NCBI GenBank assembly: GCA_014529385.2
Contig: CM043964.1
Span: 131,913,420 to 131,977,419, forward strand
Direction: 5' to 3'
Source: Adiantum capillus-veneris
Lineage: Eukaryota > Streptophyta > Polypodiopsida > Polypodiales > Pteridaceae
Length of the DNA stretch: 64,000 bases
In this document: positions 46,870 to 57,879 of the stretch, piece by piece
Numbering within the stretch: position 1 is the stretch's first letter
Layout: each line of letters begins with the position of its first letter
Notes under the pieces: model-generated
What the model was told of the DNA's origin: nothing
Databases searched by the model: none
What the model saw: the letters and a program-made list of their open reading frames with translations, nothing else
Position numbers and translations under genes: made by a program

Positions 46870-47899
46870 GAAAGTGTGTGTGTGCAAATGAGGCATGATT
46901 TTCCCCTTTCGCCTATATATGTGTGGCTTACCCCAAGTGTTAAATGCATACTTACCTTGTTTGCTCACATTTCCTATCGCATACCACCTCTGGTTTAAAC
47001 GGTTCATCATTTGGTTGTACGATTGTTGCTCTTGATTTTGCAATTTTGGTTTGTCATAAGTTGGCCTGGATTTTGATATATGCCAAATTCTTCCATACTT
47101 GAAATGCTCAAAGCTCTTGCTTTGTAGATTCAACGTTTGCTTTTAAAATTGAATTTGATTTTCCTAGCTCTATATATTAATTTTTTATCCTTATAAGATT
47201 AAGAAAGAAAAAAATTATTGAAAATTATTATTAATTGGCCAAAACTTTTGCCAAAATTATTCCTAATACTCATATGTACATACTCTCACTTTGAAACCTG
47301 TGTCCATCAAAATTTGTCAATATGGCTCATTGTTATGCCTAATAAGAGTCAAATTTTGCTAAAAAGAAATTTAAAAAAAAATTGAAGCAATAAAAAAAAA
47401 AAACACTATACATATGATCTTTCATCATTTTTCTACTTGAGATCTTGCAATATGCTACTTCAACCATTGTTACCCACCCTTTTCATGTCGAGTCATCTCA
47501 AACAAAGGTTTGTGCAATGTGCATGTGCACAAACAACGTGTCTATGCGAGGCCGTGGAATGTGGCCCTATTATGCTGATGGAAGAGATGCAATGGATAAA
47601 ACTATGATGCACAAGATGCCAAAATTGAATGGACTGTTCAGTGATTTTGTTGGCGAGGTTCTATCTAAAATACGTTGTTCGAACAATTGTTTTTGGAGAT
47701 GGTACGTCCTTTCCTTGATTATTGAGGCTTGAAGGTTCTCTGTGGCCCTTTTCGATATGGATGTACATTCCAAATGTGATCTATTTGTGCCAAGGGAGTG
47801 ACATACGTGGTTCCCTTAAGGTTGTAATTTAGAGTGTTATTCTGCCAATCCAGAACTTCTTTATACATCCGCATTCATGAAGCTCCCAAGATGATGTTT

Positions 47900-48110
47900 T
47901 CATTGATGTCAGTGTCTACCATGGCATTAAACTGATGTGGACATTGGTGGCAGAGAAGTAATCATCCATATCTTCAATCTATAATTCTGCATATTTCTCA
48001 ATATCAGCACCCTCTCCTTTGAAAAAAGGTGGTTGCATTTGTCTGAATAGCAATTTCTTCTCTTGAATTTTTGTGTAAATAGCATCACTTTGAGGGTTCT
48101 GCAATATAGG
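47900..48110 (-). pseudogene. Retrotransposon gag remnant
   Basis: The minus strand reads FRQMQPPFFKGEGADIEKYA, then IEDMDDYFSATNVH after one stop. The P-x-F-x-G-x-G-ADIEKYxE...MDDYF pattern is the start of the capsid region of plant Gypsy gag proteins. Downstream frames shift. It lies about 500 bp inside a minus-strand primer site (48622), the right place for gag. Confidence 0.45.
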
Positions 48111-48621
48111 AGTGCTTTGAGGGTAACCTTGATTGTACTTGTTTATTAATATCAATGTTTATAATAACCCAAAACACTAAGCTAATTCTCAAACTTAGAC
48201 TTATCTAGTCCATTAAAAGCTCAATCCTATGGCTTAACCAATTATGATATATTCAGTCCATTAAAACTGAGTCACATGACTTAACTATTCATGACTTATC
48301 CAGTCTATTAAAACTCAATCACATGATTTAACCAGTCATGTCATATCCATCCACCAAAAACACACTTACATGACTTAACCAGTCAAAATAAATTATTTAT
48401 TTTTTGAAGAAAAATAGGTCAATATTCTATTCATAAAGACATCAAAATGGTTTATAAGTATCTATAAAAATCTCTCAATGAAAAAATACAATAGAGGTTT
48501 CAACCATAACTGTGATACACTTCAATTTGAATTGTTGTAATATCTTTGCGAGTCGGGTAATAGGCATAGAAAACGGTACACACAATGAAGCTCAGGATAA
48601 CCAATGAAAATTTTAACCTAG

Positions 48622-48636
48622 TGCTCTAATACCAAT
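48622..48636 (-). promoter_or_regulatory. Primer binding site of a minus-strand LTR element
   Basis: The minus strand reads CCTCACA|ATTGGTATTAGAGC, an LTR end in CA followed by a one-base variant of the tRNA-Met primer site. The LTR would start at 48637 on the plus strand (TGTGAGGTTCCC). Confidence 0.65.
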
Positions 48637-49650
48637 TGTGAGGTTCCCAACCCCAAGAGAATTGGGGCGACTTGATACATGGTCTTCCTTTATTCTCAAG
48701 TCATGTTGATGACACCCTACCCCGTTTCCATGAAACAAAGATACAAGCAATAAAAGAAAGGAATTCCTCTATCCATCGTGATTGTGGTTATAAGGGTAAT
48801 ATAGCACAAGCCAGGTTGATAATCAAAGGAGTTTAATGGAAGCTAAATCCTATATGACAAAGATAAAATACCATTGACATACTTATGATCCATTAACAAC
48901 GCATTTTTTTCCACGTTTAAGAGGCATGTCCGCTATTCATAAATCATAAATGTGATATGAGACTTATACTTACCTAACTAATAGTCTTGTGAAGAGTACC
49001 CGACTAATTGGGTCCCCACCCGTATTGTAGGCATAGATCCGTTAGGATACTAGTCTCCCGCTTTCCACGCCACATTCACTCGTTCTTCTTGTTTTTTAAT
49101 TACTACCACACTATTTCACAAATACAAGCAGGGTTCCTTTATTAGTTATAGACACAAGTTTGTTCATAGAGCCCTTCAAACAATACCAAAACAAATCAAA
49201 CAAGGCCTAATGAAAACAATCCTATATTTCAACATAAAAGAAATTTTCCAATTTCTTATGAGTTTACCGCTACCCAAAAAAAAATTATGTCTAACCAATA
49301 GAGCCTTTGCAAAGGATTTATTTATTTTCTAACCGCAAATTGCGTAAACTTCCCACCTTTCTAACCGCAAGGTATCTCTCTAACCACGAGACATCTTGCT
49401 AACCGTGAGGGATAAAAAGGGAGACGATAACCTCAACTTAATCTCTGCTAACCATGAGATTACTTGCTATCGGCAAGGAGCAAAATATATTCTTTCAACA
49501 ATTCTTCTTCTTATATGATTCTTCAAACATGATCAACCAATTCTTTATATGTAACAATAACAACTTATCAAACAATAATAGTTTATAAAGAAATGACAAT
49601 TTATCAAATAGTGACAATTTATCAAACAATTGTTTCACAAATCACTATTC
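48637..49650 (-). repeat. LTR-like sequence, right edge uncertain
   Basis: From 49240 it shares about 350 bp with the tandem units at 58915, 59840, 60050 and 61230 (GCCTTTGCAAAGGATTTATT, TTGCTAACCGTGAGG, GATTCTTCAAACATGATCAA). It contains a short internal repeat CTAACCGCGAGGCATCTTG. No coding potential. Confidence 0.5.
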
Positions 49651-50454
49651 TACAAAAACGAGTGTTACCATGCACCGAGCGACTTTTTCTGAGCAAGGAC
49701 AAACCCGAGCAAGTGTTTGTACACGATATAGTAAATTTTATCATCAACATAATATTTATCGTTTGTTATATATTCATGCACCACAACAAAAATGGTTTTC
49801 AATGGATAGAGTACCTCCTAAATTCCAAAAGATCAAAGTTTACTTTTAAGAAAATAAACACAATATTTGAAATTATTATCTTATCTCTTAGGCTCGCATG
49901 GGCTTTACATGTTTTGAGCATAAAGTAAGATTAATAGACTAATAAGAGCTCTAGCCTAGCCCTGTACTTAATGCTCAAGTTATCGTAAGTTTCTTTTTGT
50001 AAGGTCATTTGTAGTGCTCCTTTGTCTAGTACTTTGGTTCTTGATTGTCATTTATACTTGAGAGCATGTGCATCTTTCCGCATCTTAGACGCATCAATTT
50101 GATAGCAATTTATTGCACCTCATTAGTTAATTTATACACCAATCGTCTTTTCCATGTTGTCTTGCCCTATCTATACTACTAGGCTGTTATCTTCATACAA
50201 AGACACCCTTCTTACATGACACATCACCGACAAACACCATTAATTATGAAATACTTATTTTGTTACAATAAATCATGTTTTTCCTTAATTGACCAATCAA
50301 AGACTTTTTCAATCAATTTACAATAACAACAACCAAAATTTATAGAGCTCTATGCCTAAAATTTGCTAGAAAGCCATCATCATAATTCAAAAAAATTAGT
50401 TGTAATTAAATAAAATAATTAGGATCTTTTTACCATACAATGTGGCAACCTCGA

Positions 50455-50944
50455 AGCTTAGGGATGCGAGTCTTCATATGAAGAGCTTCTTTCACAAAAT
50501 ATTGAAGATGCTACTCCTTTCTATTTTGAATCATTGTTTGAAAAAGTATGGCAGATGTCAGATATTAGGAAGGCCATAACATCCATTCACTCAATGGACA
50601 AGCACATTATAATTGGAATATGATTTACATCCTTGCTCATGTGAAATATTCATGTCACCACCAATTATCAGAGGTAAACTTTGCTTCAATCTATGAAGAT
50701 CAAAGCCATGCCCTACTCTAAAAGGTAGTATTGGAGCCTTCTTCACATCTAGAATAATAGTTTCAGCAAGAGGAGAAGCCACTCTAGTGACTTTGCATAT
50801 TAATTTTTTGCTGCAAAATGCAATCTTTTTTTGAGCTTGTATCTGCTCAAGATAAGGTTGTGTGGAAAGTTTACTAGCTGGATGAGGGAAAGGGCTGCAT
50901 TGTATTGACAACGCATTGTTTTGCGATTGATCATGTTCGTCCAC
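50455..50944 (-). pseudogene. ispF: ispF pseudogene (MECDP synthase)
   Basis: 117-aa frame from 50944. The N-terminal 75 residues look like a plastid transit peptide, then LPFRVGHGFDLHRL, the start of mature 2-C-methyl-D-erythritol 2,4-cyclodiphosphate synthase, and PLIIGG. The D-x-H metal site (DLH) is kept, but the HSDGDVLLH segment reads YSNYNVLVH, losing its histidine and aspartate. After 50591 likeness continues through stops (YGLPNI, HLPYFFKQ, FKIERSSIFNIL). In the living enzyme this protein makes the cyclodiphosphate of the plastid MEP isoprenoid pathway. The lack of any intron over about 150 codons suggests a retrocopy, though a single decayed exon cannot be excluded. Confidence 0.75.
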
Positions 50945-50978
50945 CAGAAAGAACGACGCTAAGTGAGAGAAGATGCTT

Positions 50979-50980
<2 letters not shown>

Positions 50981-51024
<44 letters not shown>
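50981..51024. repeat. (CT)n microsatellite
   Basis: About 44 bp, lying 35 bp upstream of the ispF pseudogene start (GA on its coding strand). Confidence 0.95.
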
Positions 51025-52528
<1,504 letters not shown>

Positions 52529-52537
52529 TAAAAAAAA

Positions 52538-52997
52538 GGGAAAATTACCATAATACCCCTCTAATTTGTGAAAATTCCCAAAATACCCCTCAAATTTCAA
52601 AAATTCCCAAAGTACCCCCATAATTTGTCATAAATTCCCAAAATGCCCTTAAAATTTTCCAAATTCCCAAATTACCCCTAATTGTGAGAGTAAATTTCTC
52701 CAAAAACAAAAAAAAATTGAAGCTTTTGATAAGAAGAGTGATTGTCTACCATACAGGATGCTGAAACTAAAATTTGAGTCGGTTATGTAGGCTTTGAAGA
52801 CATATATCGCTTTTTTTTGCGAGGTAATTGGCGACAAATTACATGTTACCTCTCAAAAACCGATCTCAATTGTCAAACAAGAATAAAGATTAGAAAATCT
52901 TGAAGAATCCAACAAAAATAGATACAAGGGTTTTTTGGGAATTTTTGAAATTTGAGGGGTATATTGGGAATTTCCACAAATTAGAGGTAATTTTCCC
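52538..52997. mobile_element. MITE with subrepeated inverted termini, copy 2
   Basis: 460 bp, same ends and interior as 18254-18716. Left GGGAAAATTACCATAATACC, right GAGGTAATTTTCCC. As with copy 1, the right flank has a GC-rich alternating core (CTATGCGCGCCTGCAATAG) between A/T runs, then AAAACTCTCTCT. Confidence 0.8.
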
Positions 52998-53039
52998 TTT
53001 ACAAAAAGCTATGCGCGCCTGCAATAGAGTTTTTTTAAA

Positions 53040-53043
<4 letters not shown>

Positions 53044-53074
<31 letters not shown>

Positions 53075-53090
53075 GTGTGTGTGTGTCTCT
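53044..53090. repeat. (CT)n then (TG)n
   Basis: About 28 bp of CT followed by ATGTGTGTGTGTGTCTCTC. Confidence 0.95.
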
Positions 53091-53455
53091 CAAAGGAAGC
53101 TAAAATCAGCCGTTGCCGAGAGTGTGGAGGACACGCAGGCTTAAGGATGTTGAGGTGCTACTACTCATGCAAGGCTCAGTGCGCGCAGAGGTAGCACACA
53201 GCACGACCGTACACACTCGCACCCTCACGCACACAAGAAGCAACACGTGGATCGAGCCTACTGTACACAGGAAAAAGGACCTGCTGCTAACCACTGACGC
53301 AGGCAGCAAACAATCCTCCCTCACATGCACAGAGACCCCATCAGTAGCGCGAAACACAGAGGGGATCAAGGGCAGCTCGCTCAGAAGCTGTTGATAGCAG
53401 CGAAACAGAAAGCAGCAGTGCAAGCAGAAGCAGGAGAGAGAGAGAGAGAGGTTTT

Positions 53456-53515
53456 AAAAAAAAACTCTCTGAAAGATCGTGCGCTTGCGCGCGCTCTTTC
53501 AGAGAGTTTTTTTTT
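53456..53515. repeat. GC-cored hairpin 3
   Basis: 20-bp perfect arms AAAAAAAAACTCTCTGAAAG and its complement around the alternating core ATCGTGCGCTTGCGCGCGCT. Confidence 0.9.
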
Positions 53516-53644
53516 AACTGAAAGAGTACCCTCACGTGCGCAGAGACCCCATCAGCAGCGCGAAACATAGAGGGGATCAGGGGCAGCGCGCTCTGAAGCT
53601 GTCGGCAGCAGCGAGCAGAAACAGAAGGCATCAGCGCAAGCAGA

Positions 53645-53735
<91 letters not shown>

Positions 53736-53736
53736 T

Positions 53737-53779
53737 AAAAAAACTCTCTAAAAGAGCGCGCGCCAGAGAGTTTTTTTTT
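53737..53779. repeat. GC-cored hairpin 4
   Basis: 13-bp arms (AAAAAAACTCTCT / AGAGAG then T run) around AAAAGAGCGCGCGCC, next to the 83-bp GA tract. Confidence 0.85.
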
Positions 53780-53837
53780 AAACTAAAAGAGTACGCAATA
53801 GCAATAGTACGCAGTTGCAACATGGTAGCACAAGTCC

Positions 53838-53941
53838 TAAATAAGCATCTCTCAGTGATTCCTGTGTCATGGCAGATAAAGCATAGGCCGCCATGAGCAT
53901 ATCTCAATGATTCCTATGTCATGGCAGATAAAGCATAGGCC
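53838..53941. repeat. 55-bp tandem duplication
   Basis: GATTCCTGTGTCATGGCAGA.. and GATTCCTATGTCATGGCAGA.., each followed by TAAAGCATAGGCCG; a few substitutions between copies. Confidence 0.85.
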
Positions 53942-54101
53942 GATTGCATGGCGTTGCAAGCATTTTAGTACACTTTGCGGATGAAAGTTTGCTTTCTTCT
54001 TGCTTCTTTTGGTTGATATCGCATCCATGAAAGCTCCATCTCCCGGTTCATCTCTGGCCCTGTCGTGAAAGTTCGGAAAGCCTGCAAGACCTTGGCATGC
54101 G

Positions 54102-54578
54102 ATGAGATTTCTAGTTAGGGGAGGAAGAGATAGAGAGTGTGTGTGTTGGGATTTGGGGAAGGATCAGCCATATGTGCACGAAGAAGCAGATGAGAGTGCA
54201 ATCGTTGGCTTTGAGGGCTATCTGAATGTACTAGGAATCTGTCAAACTAATGCATTTTATTGCCAGCACGTCCCTTCGATTTTAAAGAGGACTTCCAGCA
54301 CCCACATCTTCAAATTGGATCTGCAAGTGCATGTGCATGAATATAGTACCTTGGAAATCACTGGGGAGTTCAAGAATGTGGAAGAGAAAGGATCCGTGAC
54401 ATGGTATGCTGCAGAGAGATTGCTTGGCCGTTTTGTTCGACAATTTCAACTGCCTGATAATGTCAAATTGGATGATGTGAAAGCTATAATTGAAGCTGGT
54501 GTACTAATCGTCACTATCCCTAAGAGACACCAAGTGAAATCCGCCGCCAAAAATGTGCCTGTTATAAGCAAGCTTTAA
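54102..54578 (+). CDS. Small heat-shock protein (Hsp20/alpha-crystallin)
   Basis: 158-aa frame. Residues about 65-150 form an alpha-crystallin domain: THIFKLDL (beta2-3), TLEITGEFKN (beta4-5), VTWYAAERLLGRFVRQFQLP (the W...ER..G.F.R.F.LP signature), DDVKAIIEAGVLIVTIPK (beta8-9, A.xxGVLxVxxPK), then a short tail. These proteins hold unfolding proteins as oligomeric chaperones in the cytosol or organelles. The stretch between FKLDL and TLEI is about eight residues shorter than usual and lacks the PG(L/V) motif, so a strand of the beta-sandwich is damaged. The N-terminal 60 residues do not match the usual WDPF-type arm; the start may be wrong. No intron is needed, as in most plant family members. 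It could be a recent pseudogene. Confidence 0.75.
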   Translation: MRFLVRGGRDRECVCWDLGKDQPYVHEEADESAIVGFEGYLNVLGICQTNAFYCQHVPSILKRTSSTHIFKLDLQVHVHEYSTLEITGEFKNVEEKGSVTWYAAERLLGRFVRQFQLPDNVKLDDVKAIIEAGVLIVTIPKRHQVKSAAKNVPVISKL

Positions 54579-54599
54579 CAAATCTAGCTCCTTATTTAA

Positions 54600-55040
54600 T
54601 GTGCTAGTTGTTGTTGTTGTTGCTTGCTTCATCAGAAAAAATGTAAAAAGGAAATGGTATTGTGGCCGTCAATGTGCGTCTTGCTTTGTCAGAAAAAATG
54701 GAAAAAGAAGTTATGTATCGATTGCCAATTTGTGTCTTGTCTAAGCCTATCATAGATGAGTCACCCCTTTGTGGTCTTCCTACAAGGTTTACTGCATCAG
54801 GAGTGTTGGGTGCTCTCGATCAATTTGCATGAATAGGTGGTATCTATTGCCATGGAAATAGCACACCTATGTATTCTTTGGATCTTTGTAGAGTTGTTTT
54901 TTGAGACACACTTGGGTCATATTTATCATTTACTTTTTGAAACAATTGTGCCTCATGCATGGTTGCACGTATAACAGTTATTTGCCTTACATGCAACTAT
55001 GCAACTCTTTCGATAACTATGCCAAAATGCTGATTTTTGC
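54600..55040. other. 3' flank of the Hsp20 frame
   Basis: Two similar phrases (TTGCTTCATCAGAAAAAATG and TTGCTTTGTCAGAAAAAATG, about 65 bp apart) form a small direct repeat. No further gene seen. Confidence 0.4.
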
Positions 55041-55042
55041 AA

Positions 55043-55048
55043 AGAGAG

Positions 55049-55135
<87 letters not shown>
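55043..55135. repeat. (GA)n microsatellite
   Basis: About 93 bp with one C near the start. Confidence 0.97.
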
Positions 55136-55139
<4 letters not shown>

Positions 55140-55486
55140 TATCTAAGCCAGTCTCCATCGCTGCCCTCTGCCAGTCCCCACCAGCAACTATGGACTCTCG
55201 ACTCCCAGGAACGCTTGCTCTCCCTCCCCTACCTTGCTTTGTCTAGCATGTTCCCGATTCTTCATGCTTGTTGGTAATGACGATGGTGATGTTGCCGATA
55301 CTCCATTTTCCGCCTGTTGTGCTGCTTCTCAATGCTTTTCATTCAAGTACTACCCTCCCTTTGGCCCCACCACCTCAACCTACCACTTTCTGATCGCAAT
55401 GATGTGCCTCAATCCATGAGAGTAATGGTCTTTTGTGCTGTATCCTCATTTTTGTTAAGGCGTACTAGTCTATCCACCTGCCCTTT

Positions 55487-55522
<36 letters not shown>

Positions 55523-56540
55523 ATAGAACATGGAGGGCTACTCTATCAAACAGCCTATGGAGATGGTGTTGGCAACCCAATACATTCTAGTAGGTAAAAG
55601 TTGTTGACCTCCAGGACACGACCCTGGAGCAGCTCTCCAGCTTTTTCTTACCCGTGTTGATGTTGTTGCCATCTTGCAATGCAAACTATGCTCATGAGGC
55701 GATCAATATTGGGCCTGCACATTATTAATAGTCAGGACTAAGACTCTGAGCCCCTAGGTGGTCGGCTTCAGCTTCTTCAAGATATCTTTTGAGCCTTCAA
55801 CCTGCACATCAACCTGTTGTTTGCGCCTTGATTGGCCGGTGTCAATGATGGACTCTTGCTGAGGGCCATTAATTGACTCGGTCACTTGGTGGACATGGCC
55901 ACGTTGGCTCGCCTGGAGCTACATTTGCAATGGCTACAGCATGCCATGCTTCACCTTCTCCATGACTCCCTTTTCTTTTGGGCCAGAGCGAATGGGCATA
56001 CCCGATTTTCCCAGGGGGGCATCCCTCCATGTGGAAATACAGCTGCCTCCTGCACATGGCCCATTGGTGTGCTCATCATGAGGTTCTTACTCTTCTCGCC
56101 AAGGCCGCTATGATATTGTCCATGTGCAAAGGATTATGTGCCGAATTATTCCATGGGAGACGTACATCAGTATAGTGCATGATGCGTTAGGGAATTTTGA
56201 CAACTTGGACCCCTGGTCCAATGTGATTTTCATAGAGAAGCAGCTGCAGCAGGAGTAAATGGTGGATATGCAGCTAGATGGTGACAAAGAGAATGGCAGT
56301 AAGGAGTTTACGATGATTTTGGTCAGCCGCATGTCTGCATGGTTGGAGAGGTATGCATGCAACGTGCTGGTCGAGGATATGCCCACAAAAATTTTTAAGA
56401 GTGTGTTGGCATCGCTCATGCACATGTGTCCGCACCCATCTTTGTGCGAGGCAATTGTGACACAGCTTAAGAGGTAGATGTCGGAGGTCTTCCCGACTAG
56501 GCACGATGAGACAGTAAGAAGAAGGCAGTTTTCAGGGGGG
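55140..56540. other. No gene recognised
   Basis: GC is higher here than around it and short frames exist on both strands (for example 56259-56477 plus, 72 aa, and 56108-56860 minus, 250 aa crossing a CT tract). None has a domain I know, and the long one includes low-complexity sequence. A GA tract lies at 55490-55519. Confidence 0.4.
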
Positions 56541-56541
56541 G

Positions 56542-56546
<5 letters not shown>

Positions 56547-56579
<33 letters not shown>

Positions 56580-56582
56580 GAG
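56547..56582. repeat. (GA)n microsatellite
   Basis: About 36 bp after a G-rich run (GGGGGGGGAGGG). Confidence 0.95.
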
Positions 56583-56888
56583 TGCAACATATCACACAAA
56601 AATTGGTGCAGATATCGACGAGACAAAGCTTCTTTTAAAATTAGTTGGAATAAGCATCGGAATACACGCTGGTATGGTGTCACTGATATATGCACTGGTA
56701 TATACATCGTCAAAAAACACGTTGTTACATACGCTGGAACACATGTTGTTACATGCACCGATATTGTTTTTAATATACCGACGCCTGTATCGAGGCCCCT
56801 ACCGGTGCATGTACCGAGTTCTATTCCGACGACCAAACCTGCAACTTTTTTTTTGGGCAAAGAGGGCTGGGAACTGATGTTGCATGTA

Positions 56889-56984
56889 TTATCCTTTCCC
56901 TGCCAAATATTCTTCCTTCACTTTCCTCTTCGTTGCTTTTTCCTTCCATGCTGAATGGAAATGCCTACAACCATTAAAAGGAAG

Positions 56985-57068
<84 letters not shown>

Positions 57069-57175
57069 CAGAGAGGCTATCCTTTCCCTGCAAAAGATTC
57101 TTCCTTCAATTTCCTCTTTGTTGCTATGCTGAATGGCAATGACTACACCCCATTAAAAGAAAGGAGGGAGGGAGG

Positions 57176-57232
<57 letters not shown>
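56889..57232. repeat. Tandem duplication with an independent GA tract in each unit
   Basis: Unit 1 from 56889 and unit 2 from 57078, both starting TATCCTTTCCCTGC and ending in CCATTAAAAG(A/G)AAGG then GA. The tracts are 82 bp (56986-57067) and about 52 bp (57180-57231, preceded by GGGA repeats). Confidence 0.85.
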
Positions 57233-57234
<2 letters not shown>

Positions 57235-57312
57235 TGATGCCTATCCATTCTTGTGTAGCACAGATGAGGAGGGTGCCATTCTCATCAAGGGCAGGCTCAG
57301 TTCAAAGTCAAC

Positions 57313-57481
57313 GTTTGGTATCTCTAAACGCTCGTGAAGAAAATAGAGAGAATCGTAGACCCGAACCCACTTGCTGTTGCCATGTGGCAACAGCAAGTGT
57401 GGCAGTTTGGTATCTCTAAACGCTCGTGAAGAAAATAGAGAGAATCGTAGACCCGAACCCACTTGCTGTTGCCATGTGGCA
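57313..57481. repeat. Identical 77-bp direct repeat with a palindrome
   Basis: 57313-57389 equals 57405-57481 (GTTTGGTATCTCTAAACGCT...). A perfect inverted repeat with 15-bp arms (CACTTGCTGTTGCCA, spacer TG) occupies 57368-57399 and spans the junction. The second copy lacks the right arm. Confidence 0.95.
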
Positions 57482-57879
57482 GTTTCAAGAGGTGCCTCTC
57501 TCCATTGTTATAGTTAGAGTTAGAAGTTGCCCAGAAATCCTTTCAGCATAAGGGCATTGCACATTGGGTTATTAATCTGGGTTGAGGCATGATGGACAAG
57601 TTAGCATACTAGGAATCCCAAGCAGTCTACGAACTTCGAGCTGTGCTCATATAAACATGGAAAATTTAAGAGAAGGTCATTCCACTAAATTTCTCTTAAA
57701 GGGTTTTGTCGGTCAAAAAATTGTGGTTGATTTACCATTAAAAATAGGTGCAATCTTGAATTAATTTTTTGTTGTTGTGCTTGAAGTCACCTAAGAAATC
57801 ATGTTTGGTTTTTGTTTTGTATATGTGCATTGCCGTATCTCGCTCGTTCTAGGTATTGCTCGGAAAACCTCGCTCGAGC

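Larger units (their letters stand above)
53320..53790. repeat. Tandem duplication carrying GA tract and hairpin in each unit
   Basis: Unit 1 starts at 53320 and unit 2 at 53531 (CTCACATGCACAGAGACCCC versus CTCACGTGCGCAGAGACCCC). Each holds AGCAGAAGC(GA)n, an A/T run and a hairpin. The GA tract is 17 bp in unit 1 and about 83 bp in unit 2. Confidence 0.85.

Noticed and set aside
56108-56860. 250-aa minus-strand ORF
   Set aside because: It crosses a CT tract, has cysteine/serine/leucine-rich low-complexity composition and no recognisable domain.
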